Assembly: GCF_001442755.1 (NCBI RefSeq)
Contig: NZ_CP006367.1
Span: 1,860,001 to 1,924,000, forward strand
Origin: Aureimonas sp. AU20
GTDB lineage: Bacteria; Pseudomonadota; Alphaproteobacteria; Rhizobiales; Rhizobiaceae
DNA length: 64,000 nt
Reading direction: 5' to 3'
Shown: positions 44,037-54,553 of the stretch, piece by piece
Numbering within the stretch: the stretch's first letter is position 1
Layout: the number at the start of each line of letters is the position of its first letter
Notes under the pieces: model-generated
What the model was told of the DNA's origin: nothing
Seen by the model: only the letters and a program-made list of their open reading frames with translations
Database searches by the model: none
Program-made: the position numbers and the translations under genes

Positions 44037-47021
44037 GCGCCCCGGCCGACCCGTCTTCCCCGGCCGCCGCTTGCGCCGCTTCTCCTCGCCCGCATCCTCA
44101 TAGCTCCCCAACCCGACCTTCTCCCGTCGCACCGGCTTGGCATCCTCGCCTGATGCCGGGCGCGCGGGGAGGGGGCCGTCGTGCTTGGGCTTTTCGGTGC
44201 GGCCGACCGTCATCTCGTCCAGCGAATTCTTGCGGAAGAGCGAGCGGTTGGGGGTGGGCGTGTCGGTGCCGGGGCCCATGTCATCGAGGCTGGGGCGCTG
44301 GAAATAGGAATGGGTCTCGTCGGCGGTCGGGACTGCCTCGCCCTTGGGGCGCAGCGCCTTGACGCTTTCGTGGTCGCTCTGGATGCGGGCGGCCAGCGGC
44401 TCGCCGTTGGGGCCGAAGCGCGGGTTCTGGTGGTTGCCGCCTTTGCCGCGCGGCCGCTTGGCGCGCGGATTGCCCTCGGCTCCGGCGCCGAACATGGAGA
44501 TGTCCACCTCGCGAGCCATGGGATCGTCGGCCACGGCCAGCTCGGTCGCCTGAAGGCGCTTGATCTCGTCGCGCAGGCGCGCGGCGGTCTCGAAGTCGAG
44601 ATCGGCGGCGGCGTGGCGCATCTCCTTTTCCAGATGCTCCAGATGCGACTTGAGATTGTTGCCGACGAGCGCGCCTTCCTTGGCGGTCGCCCCGGTCGGC
44701 ACGCGGACATGGTCCTTCTCGTAGTAGCTGTCGAGAATGTCGGCGATCTTCGCCTTGACCGATTCCGGCGTGATGCCGTTCTCGCGGTTGAACGTCTCCT
44801 GCTTCTCGCGGCGGCGGTTGGTTTCCGCGATGGCGCGCTCCATCGAGCCGGTGGTGCGGTCGGCATAGAGGATGACGCGGCCGTCGACATTGCGCGCGGC
44901 GCGGCCGATCGTCTGGATCAGAGAGGTCTCGGAGCGCAGGAAGCCTTCCTTGTCCGCATCCAGAATGGCGACGAGGCCGCATTCGGGAATGTCGAGGCCC
45001 TCGCGCAGGAGGTTGATGCCGACGAGAACGTCGAACGTGCCGAGGCGCAGGTCACGGATGATCTCGATGCGCTCCAGCGTGTCGATGTCGGAGTGCATGT
45101 AGCGCACGCGCACGCCCTGCTCGTGCAGATATTCGGTGAGGTCCTCGGCCATGCGCTTGGTGAGCACGGTGCAGAGCACGCGGTAGCCCTTGGCCACCGT
45201 CTCGCGGATCTCGCCGAGGAGATCGTCCACCTGGGAGCGGGCGGGGCGGATGTCGATCGGGGGATCGGTGAGGCCGGTCGGGCGGATGACCTGCTCGGCG
45301 AAGACGCCGCCGGCCTCCTCCATCTCCCAGGAGCCGGGTGTCGCCGAAACGGCGACGGTGGGCGGGCGCATGGCGTTCCACTCTTCGAATCGGAGCGGGC
45401 GGTTGTCCATGCAGGAGGGCAGGCGGAAGCCGTATTCGGCCAGCGTCGCCTTGCGACGAAAGTCGCCCCGGTACATCGCGCCGATCTGCGGAATGGTGAC
45501 ATGGCTTTCGTCGATGAAGACGAGCGCGTTGTCGGGCAGGTATTCAAACAGGGTCGGCGGCGGGTGGCCGGGCTGGCGGCCGGTGAGATAGCGCGAATAG
45601 TTCTCGATGCCGTTGCAGGCGCCGGTCGCCTCGATCATCTCGATGTCGAAGGTGACGCGCTGCTCCAGCCGCTGCGCCTCCAGAAGGCGGCCGGCCTTGT
45701 TCAGCTCGACAAGGCGAAGGCGCAGCTCCTCCTTGATCGACTTCACCGCCTGCTGCAGCGTCGGGCGCGGCGTCACATAGTGCGAATTGGCGTAGATCTT
45801 CACCGACTTGAGATCGTCGGTCTTCGAGCCCGTCAGCGGGTCGAACTCGTGGATCGCCTCGATCTCGTCCCCGAAGAGCGAGATGCGCCAGGCGCGATCC
45901 TCCAAGTGGGCGGGGAAGATCTCGATCGTGTCGCCCCTGACCCTGAAGCTTCCGCGCGTAAAGTCCATGTCGCGGCGCTTGTACTGCTGGGCGACGAGGT
46001 CGGCGAGAAGCTGGCGCTGGTCCAGCCTGTCCCCCACGCTCATCTGGAAGGTCATGGCGGTGTAGGTCTCGACCGAGCCGATACCGTAGATGCAGGAGAC
46101 CGAGGCGACGATGATGACGTCGTCGCGCTCCAGAAGCGCGCGAGTGGCTGCGTGGCGCATCCGGTCGATCTGCTCGTTGATCGAGCTCTCCTTCTCGATG
46201 AACGTGTCGGAGCGCGGGACGTAGGCCTCCGGCTGGTAATAATCGTAGTAGGAAACGAAATACTCGACCGCGTTGTCCGGGAAGAAGTTCTTGAACTCGC
46301 CGTAGAGCTGGGCGGCGAGCGTCTTGTTGGGCGCCAGAATCAGCGCCGGGCGCTGCGTGCGCTCGATGATGTTGGCGACCGTGAAGGTCTTGCCCGAGCC
46401 GGTGACGCCGAGCAGGACCTGCGTCATGTCGCCGTCCCCGATGCCGGAGACGAGATCCGCGATCGCGGTCGGCTGGTCGCCGGCCGGCGTGTAGTCCGAG
46501 GCGATGCGGAAGGCGTGGCCGCCCTCCGATTTGTTGGGCCGGGCCGGCCGGTGCGGCACCCAGATCTCGCCGTTCTTCAGAAGCGGGTTGCCCTCCGAGA
46601 TCAGCTTGGTCAGCGCCTCCACCGTCGCCGTCACACCGCCCTCGGGCAGCGCGGCGGCGTCCTCCAGCGACACGTCCATGCCGGCCACGGGGTTGAGTCC
46701 CGCGCGGGCGCGGGCGGTCGGGTCCGTCGCGATGCCCATGGACGTGCCGCGCGCGGTTTTGGAGGCCTTGGCCGGCTTGGCCTTCGGCGCGTCGGCGGGG
46801 GCGGAGGGCTTCTTCGCCTTGGCCGGCTTCTGCGCCGCCTTGCGCTCGGCCTCCTCCTCCAGCCCTTGCGCGATCTCGTCGGCCCAGCCCGAGAGCGGGC
46901 CGGTCAGCGGCGTGCCGGTCAGGTCCGGCTGCGGGCTTTCGCCGAAGCCGGGATGCAGGCGCTCGGAGGCGTCGGCATAATCGAGAATGGGCGAGCGGCG
47001 GGGCTTCTTGGGATCGGGCAT
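44034..47021 (-). CDS. uvrB: excinuclease ABC subunit B with long extensions
   Basis: UvrB is the damage-verification helicase of nucleotide excision repair. Here it is 995 residues against about 670 in E. coli. The canonical protein begins near residue 171 ([14 protein letters not shown]). Walker A is GVTGSGKT (205-212), the beta-hairpin region is [12 protein letters not shown], and the C-terminal UVR domain ([15 protein letters not shown]) binds UvrC. Before it lies a Lys/Ala/Pro-rich extension of about 170 residues. After it lies a basic tail of about 130 residues ending [15 protein letters not shown]. Such extensions are seen in Hyphomicrobiales UvrB. Probably monocistronic. Confidence 0.95.
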   Translation of the reverse strand: MPDPKKPRRSPILDYADASERLHPGFGESPQPDLTGTPLTGPLSGWADEIAQGLEEEAERKAAQKPAKAKKPSAPADAPKAKPAKASKTARGTSMGIATDPTARARAGLNPVAGMDVSLEDAAALPEGGVTATVEALTKLISEGNPLLKNGEIWVPHRPARPNKSEGGHAFRIASDYTPAGDQPTAIADLVSGIGDGDMTQVLLGVTGSGKTFTVANIIERTQRPALILAPNKTLAAQLYGEFKNFFPDNAVEYFVSYYDYYQPEAYVPRSDTFIEKESSINEQIDRMRHAATRALLERDDVIIVASVSCIYGIGSVETYTAMTFQMSVGDRLDQRQLLADLVAQQYKRRDMDFTRGSFRVRGDTIEIFPAHLEDRAWRISLFGDEIEAIHEFDPLTGSKTDDLKSVKIYANSHYVTPRPTLQQAVKSIKEELRLRLVELNKAGRLLEAQRLEQRVTFDIEMIEATGACNGIENYSRYLTGRQPGHPPPTLFEYLPDNALVFIDESHVTIPQIGAMYRGDFRRKATLAEYGFRLPSCMDNRPLRFEEWNAMRPPTVAVSATPGSWEMEEAGGVFAEQVIRPTGLTDPPIDIRPARSQVDDLLGEIRETVAKGYRVLCTVLTKRMAEDLTEYLHEQGVRVRYMHSDIDTLERIEIIRDLRLGTFDVLVGINLLREGLDIPECGLVAILDADKEGFLRSETSLIQTIGRAARNVDGRVILYADRTTGSMERAIAETNRRREKQETFNRENGITPESVKAKIADILDSYYEKDHVRVPTGATAKEGALVGNNLKSHLEHLEKEMRHAAADLDFETAARLRDEIKRLQATELAVADDPMAREVDISMFGAGAEGNPRAKRPRGKGGNHQNPRFGPNGEPLAARIQSDHESVKALRPKGEAVPTADETHSYFQRPSLDDMGPGTDTPTPNRSLFRKNSLDEMTVGRTEKPKHDGPLPARPASGEDAKPVRREKVGLGSYEDAGEEKRRKRRPGKTGRPGR

Positions 47022-47230
47022 GGCGCGAATATGGACTTGGGCGTCGGCGGAATAAAGGGGGAACGAAGCCTCACGACGAAAGGTCTCGCGCAAGCTCGTG
47101 GGCGGGTGCGACCAAATGGGTGATTCGATTTCTTCGCATTGGAGGCGCGGCGTTCATCTTTCGCTTACCAAATTCACCCATCCTTCCCTTTGTCCGCTCG
47201 AGTTTCGCGGAGGATGCAAAGGCCGCCCCG

Positions 47231-48475
47231 ATGGTTTTGCGTAAGACGGGTTGGCGCATCGTCACGCTCGCCGTCGCCGTGTATGCGGCGGCGAGCGCCG
47301 ACGAGGTGGCCGAGGCTTTGGATTCCGGCTTTCCCATGCCGCCCATGTCGATCCCCGAAACCGCCGACCTGCCCGTGGCGCGCGACCCGCGCACCGGTGG
47401 CCGCCTCGTCTGGGGCGGCGCTGCGCCGGCAGGCCGGCCCGACGCCTATGTGCCGAGCCCGGCAATGGGCGACCCGGCCCCCGAACCACGACGCCCCAAA
47501 CCGACCGCGCGCCGCAGCAAGCCGCCGCCCGCTGTCGCCGCGCCCGAGCCGCCCCTGCCGGAGGCCGAGCGGGGGCCGGGCGACTACGGCCGCACCTATC
47601 GCGTGCAGGACGCCAGCCCCTCCGCCTCCACCGCTCCGAGCAGCGACCCGATCGCCCGGATGATCGAGGAGGCCTCGCTCGCCGATCCGCTGCCGCCGGT
47701 CGCGGGCGCCTATGGCGCGCGGCCCGAAGCGGAGTTCGACGCCTGGGAAGGGCTGACCGACGCGGAGGCGCCCGAACCCGAGATCGCCCCGCCCGCGCCC
47801 AAACGCCGCGCCCGGCCCGAACGCACGCCGCTGCCGTCCTATGCCTCGCTTTCCTCCCGCGTGCCGCCGAGTTCGCTCAACCCCGCCCCGCAGGGCGCGC
47901 TGGAGCGCGAAACGCCCTCGGGCTACCGGCCGCTGGCCGCGTCGGAGGCTATGTGCCGGCGCGAGCTGCGCAAACTTGGCGTGCGCTTCACCGACATTTC
48001 GCCGATCGACACGAGCCGGTCCTGTGGCATTCCCAACCCGGTTCGCGTGAGCGAGGCGGTGCAGGGCATCGCCATGACGCCAGCCGCCACGATGAACTGC
48101 CAGGCCGCGCTGCGCGTGGCGCGCTGGCTGCAGGCCGACGTGAAGCCCGCCGCGCGCTGGAAGCTCTGGAAGCGCCCGACCGCTGTGATCAACATGTCCT
48201 CCTATCGCTGCTCGCGCATCGCCGGCTCGCGCACGATCTCGGAACATGCCAGCGGCAACGCGCTGGATGTCGGCGGCTTCCGCTTCAGCGACGGTTCCAC
48301 CATGCGCATCAGCCCCAAGGGCGCCTTCTCCTTCCGCGAGCGAGCGTTCCAGACAGCGATCCGCAAAGGGAGCTGCCGCTATTTCGGCACGGTGCTGGGG
48401 CCGGGCTACAACCGCGCCCATGCCGACCATCTCCATCTCGACGTGAAGTCCCGGCTCCGCCCGATCTGCAAGTGA
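47231..48475 (+). CDS. extensin-family protein, exported
   Basis: A 414-residue protein whose last 190 residues form an extensin-like C-terminal domain. ACYLASEAMCRRELRKLGV-like residues open it, and it continues with SRSCGIPNPVRVSEAV, ISEHASGNALDVGGFRFSDG and YNRAHADHLHLDVKSR. The His/Asp pattern is that of LAS-type peptidases, which suggests cell-wall binding or cleavage. An N-terminal hydrophobic segment (IVTLAVAVYAAASA) may be a signal, and a Pro/Ala-rich linker follows. The start at 47231 is a choice; the frame is open to 47120. Read divergently from uvrB. Confidence 0.82.
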   Translation: MVLRKTGWRIVTLAVAVYAAASADEVAEALDSGFPMPPMSIPETADLPVARDPRTGGRLVWGGAAPAGRPDAYVPSPAMGDPAPEPRRPKPTARRSKPPPAVAAPEPPLPEAERGPGDYGRTYRVQDASPSASTAPSSDPIARMIEEASLADPLPPVAGAYGARPEAEFDAWEGLTDAEAPEPEIAPPAPKRRARPERTPLPSYASLSSRVPPSSLNPAPQGALERETPSGYRPLAASEAMCRRELRKLGVRFTDISPIDTSRSCGIPNPVRVSEAVQGIAMTPAATMNCQAALRVARWLQADVKPAARWKLWKRPTAVINMSSYRCSRIAGSRTISEHASGNALDVGGFRFSDGSTMRISPKGAFSFRERAFQTAIRKGSCRYFGTVLGPGYNRAHADHLHLDVKSRLRPICK

Positions 48476-48482
48476 CACCCGA

Positions 48483-48508
48483 CCCCTTGCCGGGAAAACC
48501 GGCAGGGG
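48483..48508 (+). terminator. hairpin after the extensin-family gene
   Basis: CCCCTTGCCGG and CCGGCAGGGG pair with one bulged base, eight bases after the stop. No strong U tract, so termination strength is uncertain. Confidence 0.5.
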
Positions 48509-48591
48509 GACGCGAAAAGCGGCAACGCTTGGGAGGGATCGCGCGTTGAGGCCGCGCGGAACCCGGTCCGCATGGAGAGAAGGAACCAGCC

Positions 48592-49209
48592 ATGCTGAAG
48601 CCCCTGACACTCGCCGCCGTGCTTCTGGCGGCGGTTGCGCCGATGGCGCACGCCCAGGAAGACGGCCCCGATCGCGGCGATCGATACGAGCGGGACGCGC
48701 GCCCCGACGACGACATGCCGCCCTATCGCGAACGCGCCGACCGCGCCGGCGAGGACAGCTCCCGCGACATGCGCCATGGCGACCGCTGGGCTCGCATGAG
48801 CGACGAGGATGGCGACCGCGACGCGGACCGCGATCGTGATCGGCATGAACGCGACAAGCGCGAAAAGCGGGAAAAGCGCGATCGAGATCGCGACGAGGGA
48901 CCGCGCGCCGAGCGTCGCGGGCCGGACGGCCATCGCGGCCCGCCGCCGCCGCCGCGTGCCGGCTTCGAGATCAACATGGGTCCGGGACAGACGCTGCGCG
49001 TGACCTGCGGCGACGAATCCCTGTCGGACTGCATGGAAGCCGCCAAGCCCATTCTGGACGCGTTCGCGGACAAGGCCGGAGCTGCCGCCAGCCGCGTTCC
49101 CCCGCCGCCCTCCAGCCTCGTGAATGGCGATACGCCGACCCCGCCCGCGCCGCCGGCCGGCGGCCCTGCGGCGGGCGGCACCACCCCGCCGACGCCGCCG
49201 ACCAACTGA
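48592..49209 (+). CDS. secreted low-complexity protein, Asp/Arg-rich
   Basis: A 205-residue exported protein: Sec signal (MLKPLTLAAVLLAAVAPMAH, cleavage near AHAQ), then an Asp/Arg-rich region (about 23-105) with many RD repeats. A small ordered segment with FEINMGPGQTLRVTCGDESL and a nearby Cys pair follows, then a Pro/Gly-rich end. The Cys pair may form a disulfide. No known family. A terminator follows 25 bases after the stop. Confidence 0.7.
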   Translation: MLKPLTLAAVLLAAVAPMAHAQEDGPDRGDRYERDARPDDDMPPYRERADRAGEDSSRDMRHGDRWARMSDEDGDRDADRDRDRHERDKREKREKRDRDRDEGPRAERRGPDGHRGPPPPPRAGFEINMGPGQTLRVTCGDESLSDCMEAAKPILDAFADKAGAAASRVPPPPSSLVNGDTPTPPAPPAGGPAAGGTTPPTPPTN

Positions 49210-49233
49210 TCGGCTGACCTTCAGAGTTCAAAC

Positions 49234-49260
49234 AGGCGCGGTCCCCGGATCGCGCCTTTC
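49234..49260 (+). terminator. Rho-independent terminator, convergent genes
   Basis: AGGCGCG-N10-CGCGCCT forms a 7-base stem followed by TTCTC, between the secreted protein and the convergent thioesterase. Confidence 0.7.
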
Positions 49261-49272
49261 TCGTTGCCTGTC

Positions 49273-49674
49273 TCAGACCGGCTCGGAGGAGGGCGGGACG
49301 GGTGTCGGGTTGCCCTCGTCGTCCAGCGCCACCATGACGAAGACGCCCTCGGTGACCTTGACGCGCGCCGTCGTGAGATAGCGCCGCGCCCAGGCCTCGA
49401 CCTTCAGCCGGATGGAGGTGCGGCCGACCTTCTCGACGACCGAGTAAACGCAGAGCGTGTCGCCCACTTTGACCGGCCGCCGGAACACCAACGTCTCCAC
49501 CGCGACGGTGGCGACCCGGCCGCCGGCCCGCTCGGCGCCGCGAATGCCCGCGGCCAGATCCATCTGCGACATGACCCAGCCGCCGAAAATGTCGCCCGCC
49601 GCGTTTCGATCGCTCGGCATGGCCTGCACGCGAACGGTCAGTTCGCCCCTCGGCTGCTCTTCGTCCTCGATCAT
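49273..49674 (-). CDS. acyl-CoA thioesterase, YciA/hotdog family
   Basis: A 133-residue hotdog thioesterase of the YciA/acyl-CoA thioester hydrolase type. PSDRNAAGDIFGGWVMSQMD contains the catalytic-region Asn/Asp pattern; VAVETLVFRRPVKVGDTLCV and KVTEGVFVMVALDDEGNPTP are family blocks. It hydrolyses acyl-CoA to free acid and CoA. The gene stands alone between two plus-strand secreted protein genes. Confidence 0.9.
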   Translation of the reverse strand: MIEDEEQPRGELTVRVQAMPSDRNAAGDIFGGWVMSQMDLAAGIRGAERAGGRVATVAVETLVFRRPVKVGDTLCVYSVVEKVGRTSIRLKVEAWARRYLTTARVKVTEGVFVMVALDDEGNPTPVPPSSEPV

Positions 49675-49930
49675 TCGCTCGCCCCGAAAGCCTGGAAACC
49701 GACCTTCCCTTTGGGCGAGGCCGGGAGTTCGCGCAAGGGCATGGCAGGTCTGCGTAAGAGCGCTGCCGCCGCCGGTCGATGGCCATGGACGATCATCCGA
49801 CCGGGGAGGGGATGATGGCCTTCACGCTCGCGCGAGATGGGACAGCGGGCGGAACGCCCGGTCGGGCGCGACGTTCGGCAGGGATCGCGGGCTCGCCTGG
49901 GAGGCCGTCATTCTGACTGGAGAGAAGCCG

Positions 49931-50464
49931 ATGAAATCCGTTCTTCTGACCGTTGCCGCCCTGATGATGGCGGCCCCGCTGCCCGCACTGGCGCAGAGCG
50001 CAGCGCCGGCCACGGCTGAGCCGGTCGGGGTGACCCTGCGCTCGCCCGATGGCACGTCGCACGGCACGATCCGCATTACCGAAACGCCGAACGGCGTCTT
50101 GCTCGACGGCGACCTGACCGGGCTCGCGGACGGCGAATACGGGTTCCACTTCCACGAGAAAGGGCTGTGCGAAGGCAATTTCGATTCGGCCGGCGGCCAC
50201 CATAACCCGACCGGCAAGAAGCATGGCTTCGAGACCGAGGGCGGTCCGCATCCCGGCGACATGGCCAATATCTATGTGAAGGACGGCGTGGCGCGATTCC
50301 AGCAGTTCAATCCGATGGTTCACCTCGCCAGCGGCGACGCGCCCCTGAACGACGCGGACGGAACCTCGATCATGGTTCATGGCTCGCCGGACGATCATCA
50401 CTCGCAGCCGAGCGGCAATGCCGGCGCGCGCATGGCCTGCGGCGTGGTCTTCGCCGCACCTTGA
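49931..50464 (+). CDS. sodC: periplasmic Cu-Zn superoxide dismutase
   Basis: SodC removes superoxide in the periplasm. The signal peptide is MKSVLLTVAALMMAAPLPAL (cleavage near ALAQ). Copper ligands include His73 and His75 (FHFHEKG) and His150 (MVHGSPDDH); zinc-site residues lie in GGHHNP, HGF and GPHPGD. Cys80 and Cys170 should form the disulfide, and Arg167 is the active-site guide. The start at 49931 follows GGAGAGAAGCC. It is followed by a strong hairpin. Confidence 0.95.
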   Translation: MKSVLLTVAALMMAAPLPALAQSAAPATAEPVGVTLRSPDGTSHGTIRITETPNGVLLDGDLTGLADGEYGFHFHEKGLCEGNFDSAGGHHNPTGKKHGFETEGGPHPGDMANIYVKDGVARFQQFNPMVHLASGDAPLNDADGTSIMVHGSPDDHHSQPSGNAGARMACGVVFAAP

Positions 50465-50469
50465 ATGAC

Positions 50470-50508
50470 GGCGGTTCCTCGCGGGCGATGGGGACGCGAG
50501 GAACCGCC
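50470..50508 (+). terminator. hairpin after sodC
   Basis: GGCGGTTCCTCGCG and CGCGAGGAACCGCC form a perfect 14-base stem with an 11-base loop, five bases after the sodC stop. No U tract follows. Confidence 0.65.
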
Positions 50509-50683
50509 CATCGCGACCGGCGGGGCCCCGATCGGCTCCCCCATCCCGGCGATTTCGCCAATCCCTCGAGGCGTCATTCGGCCCATATTTGGTCGGAACC
50601 AATGGTTGGCCGCGACATTCTGACTGCATGATCTCGGCCGGCAGCGCCGGTCCGAGGTCACATTCGAACAAGGAAATTTGCGT

Positions 50684-51130
50684 ATGAAGTCTCTCGTCCT
50701 CGCCGCTGGTCTCGCCACGCTTCTGGGTTCCGCCGCCTTCGCCCAGACGGCGACGACGGCCGCTCCGGTCGTCACGGGAACCGCCTCGAACGACGTCATC
50801 GTGGTTCTGCCGCAGTCCGCAGCCGGCTCGGCGCCCGCGCGCTTCCTGGCGGACGATCTGGAAGGCGAAGACATCTACGGCGCGAACAATGAGAAGATCG
50901 GCGATATCGAAGACTTCGTCCTGCGCCCGGACGGCTCGATCGAGGCCGTCGTGGTCGAAGTCGGCGGCTTCCTTGGCATTGGCGAGAAGGACGTGCTGGT
51001 CAGCTGGTCGGCGCTGCAGATCGGCGTGCAGGACAACGACCTGCGCATCACCGCGCCCGGCCTGACCCGCGACATCCTGCAGAACGCCCAGGGCGTCGAT
51101 GTCGACACGCTGGTTCTCGGCCGCGACTGA
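50684..51130 (+). CDS. exported PRC-barrel domain protein
   Basis: A 148-residue exported protein with a Sec signal (MKSLVLAAGLATLLGSAAFA) and a PRC-barrel domain from about residue 55: LEGEDIYGANNEKIGDIEDF, then GSIEAVVVEVGGFLGIGEKD. PRC-barrel proteins of this kind bind proteins or small molecules; many are found in Hyphomicrobiales stress contexts. The ATG at 50684 has AAGGA at good spacing, while a TTG two codons upstream would sit too close. A strong terminator follows. Confidence 0.85.
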   Translation: MKSLVLAAGLATLLGSAAFAQTATTAAPVVTGTASNDVIVVLPQSAAGSAPARFLADDLEGEDIYGANNEKIGDIEDFVLRPDGSIEAVVVEVGGFLGIGEKDVLVSWSALQIGVQDNDLRITAPGLTRDILQNAQGVDVDTLVLGRD

Positions 51131-51152
51131 TCCACGACCTTTATCTGAATGG

Positions 51153-51184
51153 AAAGGCCCGCGCCGTCCTGGCGCGGGCCTTTT
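51153..51184. terminator. bidirectional terminator, PRC-barrel gene and GST gene
   Basis: AAAGGCCCGCGCC-GTCCT-GGCGCGGGCCTTTT forms a 13-base stem with T/A tracts on both sides, serving two convergent genes. Confidence 0.92.
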
Positions 51185-51196
51185 CGCGTCCGTTTT

Positions 51197-51820
51197 TCAG
51201 GCGGCCTCAGTCGGCGCCCATCCGACGGGTTGGAAGCCGGGCAGGGCTTCCAGATCCGCCAGCCAGCGACGCACCGAAGGGAAGCCTTCCAGCGAGAAGC
51301 CGCCGTCTCCAGCGGTGGCGGTGTAGGGATAGAGAGCGATGTCGGCGACGCTCGGCCGGCCGGGGCCGAACCAGGCATGATCCGCCAAGTGCCGCTCCAT
51401 CACGCCGAGCGCGTTCAAACCGTTCTGCAAGGTCAGCGCCATGCGCTCGGGCGTCGCGACCCCGGCGCGCTCGGGATAGACGCTGAGCGAGCGGCGCACG
51501 GCGATGCTCACCTCGTGCGCGTTCTGCTCGAAGAACATCCAGCGCAGCGTCTGGGCGCGCTCGAACGGATCGTCGGGCAGGAAGGGCGTTTCGGTCGCGA
51601 GATAAACGAGGATGGCGTTGGATTCGGCCAGAAGCCGCCCGTCGTCCAGTTCGAGCAGCGGGCATTGGCCGGCCGGATTGCGCTTGAGAAACTCGGCGGT
51701 GCGCGTCGAGCCGTCCCGCGTCGAAACCTCGACATGGCGGAAGGGGCGATCGAGCAGCGAGAGCAGGAGACGCGGCTTGTAGCAATTGCCACTGTCGCTC
51801 ATGCCATAGACGGTCAGCAT
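51197..51820 (-). CDS. glutathione S-transferase family protein
   Basis: A 207-residue GST with an N-terminal thioredoxin-like domain (MLTVYGMSDSGNCYKPRLLL, LLAESNAILVYLA) and an all-helical C-terminal domain (GRPSVADIALYPYTATAGDG). The SxNxxK/Y start hints at the catalytic Ser/Cys region of bacterial GSTs. It conjugates or reduces electrophiles with glutathione; the specific substrate is unknown. The start at 51820 is set by the conserved first strand. Confidence 0.88.
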   Translation of the reverse strand: MLTVYGMSDSGNCYKPRLLLSLLDRPFRHVEVSTRDGSTRTAEFLKRNPAGQCPLLELDDGRLLAESNAILVYLATETPFLPDDPFERAQTLRWMFFEQNAHEVSIAVRRSLSVYPERAGVATPERMALTLQNGLNALGVMERHLADHAWFGPGRPSVADIALYPYTATAGDGGFSLEGFPSVRRWLADLEALPGFQPVGWAPTEAA

Positions 51821-51951
51821 CGGAGGCCTCCTTGGGATCGATGCCGGTTTGTGCGGGACTCCGCCTCCGCTTTGCCAATTCCTTTTTCGCGTCGAACCCA
51901 TCAGCGATCTTGATGGGTCCTCGCCTTGCGCTCGCACGGAGGCGGGACTAG

Positions 51952-53235
<1,284 letters not shown>

Positions 53236-53258
53236 TCGGTTTCGACGGAACGAGACGA

Positions 53259-53287
53259 GGGCTGCCGAGCGATCGGCGGCCCTTTTT
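53259..53287 (+). terminator. Rho-independent terminator of aatA
   Basis: GGGCTGCCGA-GCGA-TCGGCGGCCC forms a 10-base stem with one G-T pair followed by TTTTTG, 24 bases after the stop. Confidence 0.88.
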
Positions 53288-53342
53288 GTTTCGAGGGAAA
53301 CCTGCCATCGAGCCGGTTCGACCGAAGCCGACGCCTGAAAAG

Positions 53343-53369
53343 AAAAAAGCCGAGCTCCAAGAGCCCGGC
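53343..53369 (-). terminator. Rho-independent terminator of the LysR gene
   Basis: On the minus strand GCCGGGCTC-TTG-GAGCTCGGC is followed by six U residues. It lies about 260 bases downstream of the LysR stop, so the LysR transcript may have a long 3' region. The 53370-53626 stretch in between holds only a small GCCTGC/GCAGGC hairpin and no gene. Confidence 0.7.
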
Positions 53370-53626
53370 CCAAAAATTTGAGATGCCCGAAGCACCTCTG
53401 GGAGGAAACGGCCGGTGCAAGGAGTTTGGGAGGAGGTAAACTCGCTGCGGCCCGACTAGGATTAAAGCTAAATCCGATTTGCCGAATTGGCCAGCAGCAA
53501 AAGCACATGCCTGCCATGCAGGCAGCGCATGAACTGTGTCAGATTGACGAAAGCCATTCGTGTGTCATGAAGATGCTGACGGCGGTTGAAGGTCGCCCTT
53601 CGCAGATCCGTTGGGATACCCAGGTC

Positions 53627-54523
53627 TCAGTAAGACCAAGTGCGCGCCTTACCAATCAGGAAGTCGCGGAACACCTTGAGTTTCGCTGCATCGCGCAGCT
53701 GTTCGGGATAGCAGAAATACGTGTCGAAGGAGGCGAGGTCCAGATCGGGCAGGACTTGCACGAGCTTGGTGTCCTTGTCGATCATGTAGTCCGGCAGCAG
53801 GGCGAGGCCGATGCCGCGCTCGATGGCGGACTTCATCGCCATGAGATTGTTGATCTGGAGGATCGCCGGCCGCATCTGGCCTTCCGGCAAGCCGGCGGTT
53901 TCCAGCGCGTTCAGGTTTCTGAGATAGTTGGGCGCCGGCTCGCCGAAGGTGATGATGCGATGACGGTCGAGATCCTCGGTCGTCTCCGGCGTGCCGTAGC
54001 GCGAGAGATAGGCCGGCGCGGCATAGACGTGCATATGCACGGTGAAGAGACGGCGCTGGATGAGATCGGGCTGCTGCGGCTGGCGCAGGCGGATCGCCGC
54101 GTCCGCCTTGCGCATGGTGAGATCGATCTCCTCGTTGTCGAAGACGAGTTGCAATTCGACATCGGGATAAAGCTCGAGGAATTCTTGGGCGCGCTGCGTC
54201 AGCCAGCCGGAGCCGAGGCCCACCGTCGTGGTCACGCGCAGCTTGCCGGTGGGCTTCTCGCGCGTTTCGGTCAGCTGCATGCGCACGTTCTCGAGCCGTT
54301 TGAGAACGTCGCTGGCGGTCTGGTAGAGAAGCTCGCCCGGCTCCGACAGGACAAGCCCGCGCGCATGCCGGTGGAAAAGCGGCGAGCCGATCTCCTGCTC
54401 CAGCGCTGCCACCTGCCGCGAGATGGCGGATTGGCTGAGGTTCAGCGCATTGGCCGCATGGGTGAAGGACCCGGCTTCGGCGGCTGCGTGGAATATGCGC
54501 AGCTTGTCCCAGTCCAGCGCCAT
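53627..54523 (-). CDS. lsrB: LysR-type regulator, LsrB-like
   Basis: A 298-residue LysR regulator: N-terminal helix-turn-helix (EAGSFTHAANALNLSQSAIS, then RQVAALEQEIG) and a two-lobe effector domain. Its position directly downstream of trxB matches the trxB-lsrB locus of Sinorhizobium and Agrobacterium, where LsrB controls oxidative-stress, LPS and symbiosis genes. The protein has a single Cys (Cys271), fewer than I recall in the S. meliloti protein. The symbol is inferred from gene neighbourhood plus family. Confidence 0.85.
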   Translation of the reverse strand: MALDWDKLRIFHAAAEAGSFTHAANALNLSQSAISRQVAALEQEIGSPLFHRHARGLVLSEPGELLYQTASDVLKRLENVRMQLTETREKPTGKLRVTTTVGLGSGWLTQRAQEFLELYPDVELQLVFDNEEIDLTMRKADAAIRLRQPQQPDLIQRRLFTVHMHVYAAPAYLSRYGTPETTEDLDRHRIITFGEPAPNYLRNLNALETAGLPEGQMRPAILQINNLMAMKSAIERGIGLALLPDYMIDKDTKLVQVLPDLDLASFDTYFCYPEQLRDAAKLKVFRDFLIGKARTWSY

Positions 54524-54553
54524 GATCGGTCTCTTCCCCCCGGTTTTTTCGTC

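Noticed and set aside
44181..47123. A 980-residue plus-strand open frame opposite uvrB
   Set aside because: It lies entirely antisense to a complete uvrB and has no recognisable domain; it is a GC-codon shadow.
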